Source: an uncultured Pseudomonadales bacterium (GTDB lineage: Bacteria > Pseudomonadota > Gammaproteobacteria > Pseudomonadales > CANNCY01). From it: a stretch of DNA of 64,000 bases. Shown here piece by piece: positions 62,260 to 64,000 of this stretch. The stretch spans positions 1 to 64,000 of the forward strand of contig CANNCY010000004.1 of the NCBI GenBank assembly GCA_947503335.1. The letters are read 5' to 3'. Both the position numbers and the translations under genes were made by a program. Position 1 is the first letter of the stretch. The number at the start of each line of letters is the position of its first letter. The notes beneath the pieces were generated by a model that ran no database searches, was not told the DNA's origin, and saw nothing but the letters and a program-made list of their open reading frames with translations.

Positions 62260-64000
62260 TTATTGTTCCTCAGTTGTGTCCCACACACTAGCACCTAGAT
62301 CTGCTGCACCGACTACTTTTCTAAGCGGTGCAAACAACTCTCGACCCGTACCGATGCCATTGTCGGTAAATTGGTAAGCGGGGCGATCTTCAATAGCCCC
62401 TGATTTGGGCGCCACTGTAAGCTCGCCCGTTTCACTGTTCAACACAATCCAGTCGTCATCTGCAATCTTGCCGATAATTCCACCGCTTAGCGCCTCTGGA
62501 GTCAGGTGAATTGCCGCCGGGATCTTTCCCGATGCGCCCGACATACGACCGTCGGTAACCAACGCAATACGCTGGCCTTTATCTTGAAGGTTAGCCAATA
62601 GTGGTGTCATCTTATGAAGCTCAGGCATACCGTTTGCTTTGGGGCCCTGACCGCGTATCACGGCTATAAAGTCATAGCCTTCTAGCTTACCATCATGATA
62701 AGCGGCAGCTAACTCTTCTTGCGATTCAAAAACTCGGGCTGGACCTTCGATTATGCGGCGCTCTTCTGGCACCGCCGATACCTTGATCACGGCTCTGCCG
62801 ATGTTACCAGTTAACAAGCGTAGGCCACCTGTTGGTTGGAATGGATTGCTGGCAGGGCGCAGGATTTCTTCATCACCGCTATCGCCGGTAATAGGGTCAA
62901 AGTACAACTTGCCATCGGCATCTAACTTAGGCTCTTTCGCCCAATCACGCATCGTATTACCTAAAATGGTGGGTACCTGTTCGTGCATTAACCCAGCATC
63001 CAGTAACTCGCGAATTAAGAACGCCATGCCACCGGCAGCATGAAAATGGTTTACGTCTGCACTACCGTTGGGATAGATACGACACATCAACGGTACAGCG
63101 CCTGACAGTTCGTCTAGGTCTTCTAGCGCCAGCTGGATACCCGCAGCGGCTGCAATGGCCGGTAAATGTAAGCAGTGGTTTGTAGACCCACCTGTTGCCA
63201 TTAAGCCTACCGCTGCATTTACTATCGATTTTGCCGTCACTATTTCGCCGAGATTGCGTTGACCAACCAAATCTACCGACGTACGAACTGCCTGCTCAGT
63301 AAGAGGCTCGCGCAGTTCAGACTCGGGGTTTGCAAACGAACTGCCGGGTAGTTGTATACCCATCATTTCCATCAGCATCTGGTTCGAATTAGCAGTGCCA
63401 TAAAACGTACAGGTACCCTGACTATGGTATGAGCGGCGCTCGATATCTAGCAGCTCATCACGGGTCGCTTCACCACGGGCAAACTTTTGACGTACACGGG
63501 CCTTTTCTTTGTTAGGCACTCCCGACACCATTGGCCCTGCTGGTACAAACACAGCAGGTAGGTGACCAAAGGCTAAGGCACCAATCATCAAACCTGGAAC
63601 GATCTTGTCGCAAATACCCAGATAGAGCGATGTGTCGAAACTGTCGTGACTAAGCGCAATGGCTGCTGCCATAGCGATCACATCACGGCTAAATAGCGAC
63701 AGCTCCATACCATCGCGGCCTTGAGTAACGCCGTCACACATAGCAGGCACACCACCAGCAACCTGTGCGGTAGCACCATAGTTTAAAGCTGCTTGGCGTA
63801 TTTTTTGAGGATAGTTTTCGTAGGGTTTGTGCGCCGACAACATATCGTTGTAAGCCGTGACAATACCAATGTTTGCGCCAGAACCCGTCGCCAATAAATC
63901 TTGCGTTTTACGCGAGGCGCCGGCTATCGCGTGGGCGAGGTTTCCGCAGCCAAGATCTTGGCGAGCACGACCATTGCGCTCGCCCGCTTTGATTTTAGCT
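62260..64000 (-). CDS. edd: Phosphogluconate dehydratase (partial, N-terminus beyond the window)
   Basis: The Entner-Doudoroff dehydratase turning 6-phosphogluconate into KDPG; an IlvD/Edd-family iron-sulfur enzyme. The reading frame is open to the right edge, where it encodes ...NGRARQDLGCGNLAHAI, matching the ACGNLAH segment of E. coli Edd, so roughly the first 30 residues are missing. Cluster and substrate motifs AMCDGVTQGRDGMELS, CDKIVPGL, GTCTFYGTANSNQM and TGGSTNHCLHL are intact. An in-frame TTG at 63894 is not the start. First visible gene of edd-zwf-pgl-eda; a HexR-type regulator would be expected upstream. Confidence 0.96.
   Translation of the reverse strand, partial: AKIKAGERNGRARQDLGCGNLAHAIAGASRKTQDLLATGSGANIGIVTAYNDMLSAHKPYENYPQKIRQAALNYGATAQVAGGVPAMCDGVTQGRDGMELSLFSRDVIAMAAAIALSHDSFDTSLYLGICDKIVPGLMIGALAFGHLPAVFVPAGPMVSGVPNKEKARVRQKFARGEATRDELLDIERRSYHSQGTCTFYGTANSNQMLMEMMGIQLPGSSFANPESELREPLTEQAVRTSVDLVGQRNLGEIVTAKSIVNAAVGLMATGGSTNHCLHLPAIAAAAGIQLALEDLDELSGAVPLMCRIYPNGSADVNHFHAAGGMAFLIRELLDAGLMHEQVPTILGNTMRDWAKEPKLDADGKLYFDPITGDSGDEEILRPASNPFQPTGGLRLLTGNIGRAVIKVSAVPEERRIIEGPARVFESQEELAAAYHDGKLEGYDFIAVIRGQGPKANGMPELHKMTPLLANLQDKGQRIALVTDGRMSGASGKIPAAIHLTPEALSGGIIGKIADDDWIVLNSETGELTVAPKSGAIEDRPAYQFTDNGIGTGRELFAPLRKVVGAADLGASVWDTTEEQ

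Overview
The window looks like chromosomal backbone of a free-living, probably marine gammaproteobacterium. Evidence: E. coli/Pseudomonas-type gene clusters (ygfB-pepP-ubiH-ubiI, zapA-6S RNA-fau, ftsY-ftsE-ftsX-rpoH, folA-thyA-lgt, yrfG-hslR...hslO), a Vibrio/Shewanella-type TonB2/TtpC energy-transducing operon, and a chitin-sugar (GlcNAc) catabolic operon of the Alteromonadales/Xanthomonas type. No transposase, integrase, phage gene, CRISPR array or tRNA was seen. Genus was not assigned; a Cellvibrionales/Alteromonadales-like lineage is an inference.

Layout. 1-300: promoter and leader of an rRNA operon read leftwards, its 16S gene lying off the left edge. 0.4-5.5 kb (minus): DUF3450 - TtpC-like ExbB - ExbB - ExbD - TonB - TPR protein, a complete TonB2-type system. 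5.8-8.0 kb (minus): lgt-thyA-folA. 8.2-10.7 kb (plus): L,D-transpeptidase and a Tat-exported DUF882 peptidase. 10.7-13.5 kb (minus): rppH-ptsP, divergent from a HAD phosphatase across a region holding four copies of an 8-bp element. 14.3-22.8 kb (minus): ygfB-pepP-ubiH-ubiI continuing into a ferric ABC transporter (fbpA-fbpB, no ATPase), then an orphan gcvH and rlmI. 23.0-24.3 kb (plus): TIGR02449 protein, zapA, 6S RNA, fau. 24.4-26.9 kb: ilvA (with a 45-codon membrane ORF behind it) divergent from rpiA. 27-30.8 kb (minus): acylpyruvase-like enzyme, cysQ, a small coiled coil, selU and an overlapping selenate-type binding protein. 30.8-38.7 kb: yrfG-hslR, a phosphatase, hslO, tex, dienoyl-CoA isomerase, a small unknown, gshA. 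38.8-42.2 kb: secreted FliL-like protein, dsbB, lrgA/lrgB, rsd, a WD40-like lipoprotein. 42.2-46.7 kb: FKBP lipoprotein, a Lys/Ala coiled coil with a long KPEP repeat overlapping a YheS-like ABC-F gene, trmB. 46.7-51 kb (minus): ftsY-ftsE-ftsX-rpoH-ygdD-trmB. 51-52.1 kb (plus): rsmD-coaD. 52.2-59.2 kb (plus): nagK-nagB2-nagA-nagP behind a NagR-type operator, then a TonB-dependent receptor with its own near-consensus promoter. 59.5-64 kb (minus): edd-zwf-pgl-eda, with edd running off the right edge.

The right-hand third forms one nutritional theme: GlcNAc enters by NagP, is phosphorylated, deacetylated and deaminated to fructose-6-P, while the Entner-Doudoroff/oxidative pentose genes lie next door and TonB at the left end could energise the outer-membrane receptor. 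No wholly new multigene system was identified. The most unusual items are the KPEP-repeat gene translationally coupled to an ABC-F factor, the 95-nt out-of-frame overlap in which the end of selU encodes a signal peptide, the TTGTGAAA cluster before rppH, the hairpin-rich 3' UTR of eda, and a 45-codon membrane ORF behind ilvA.
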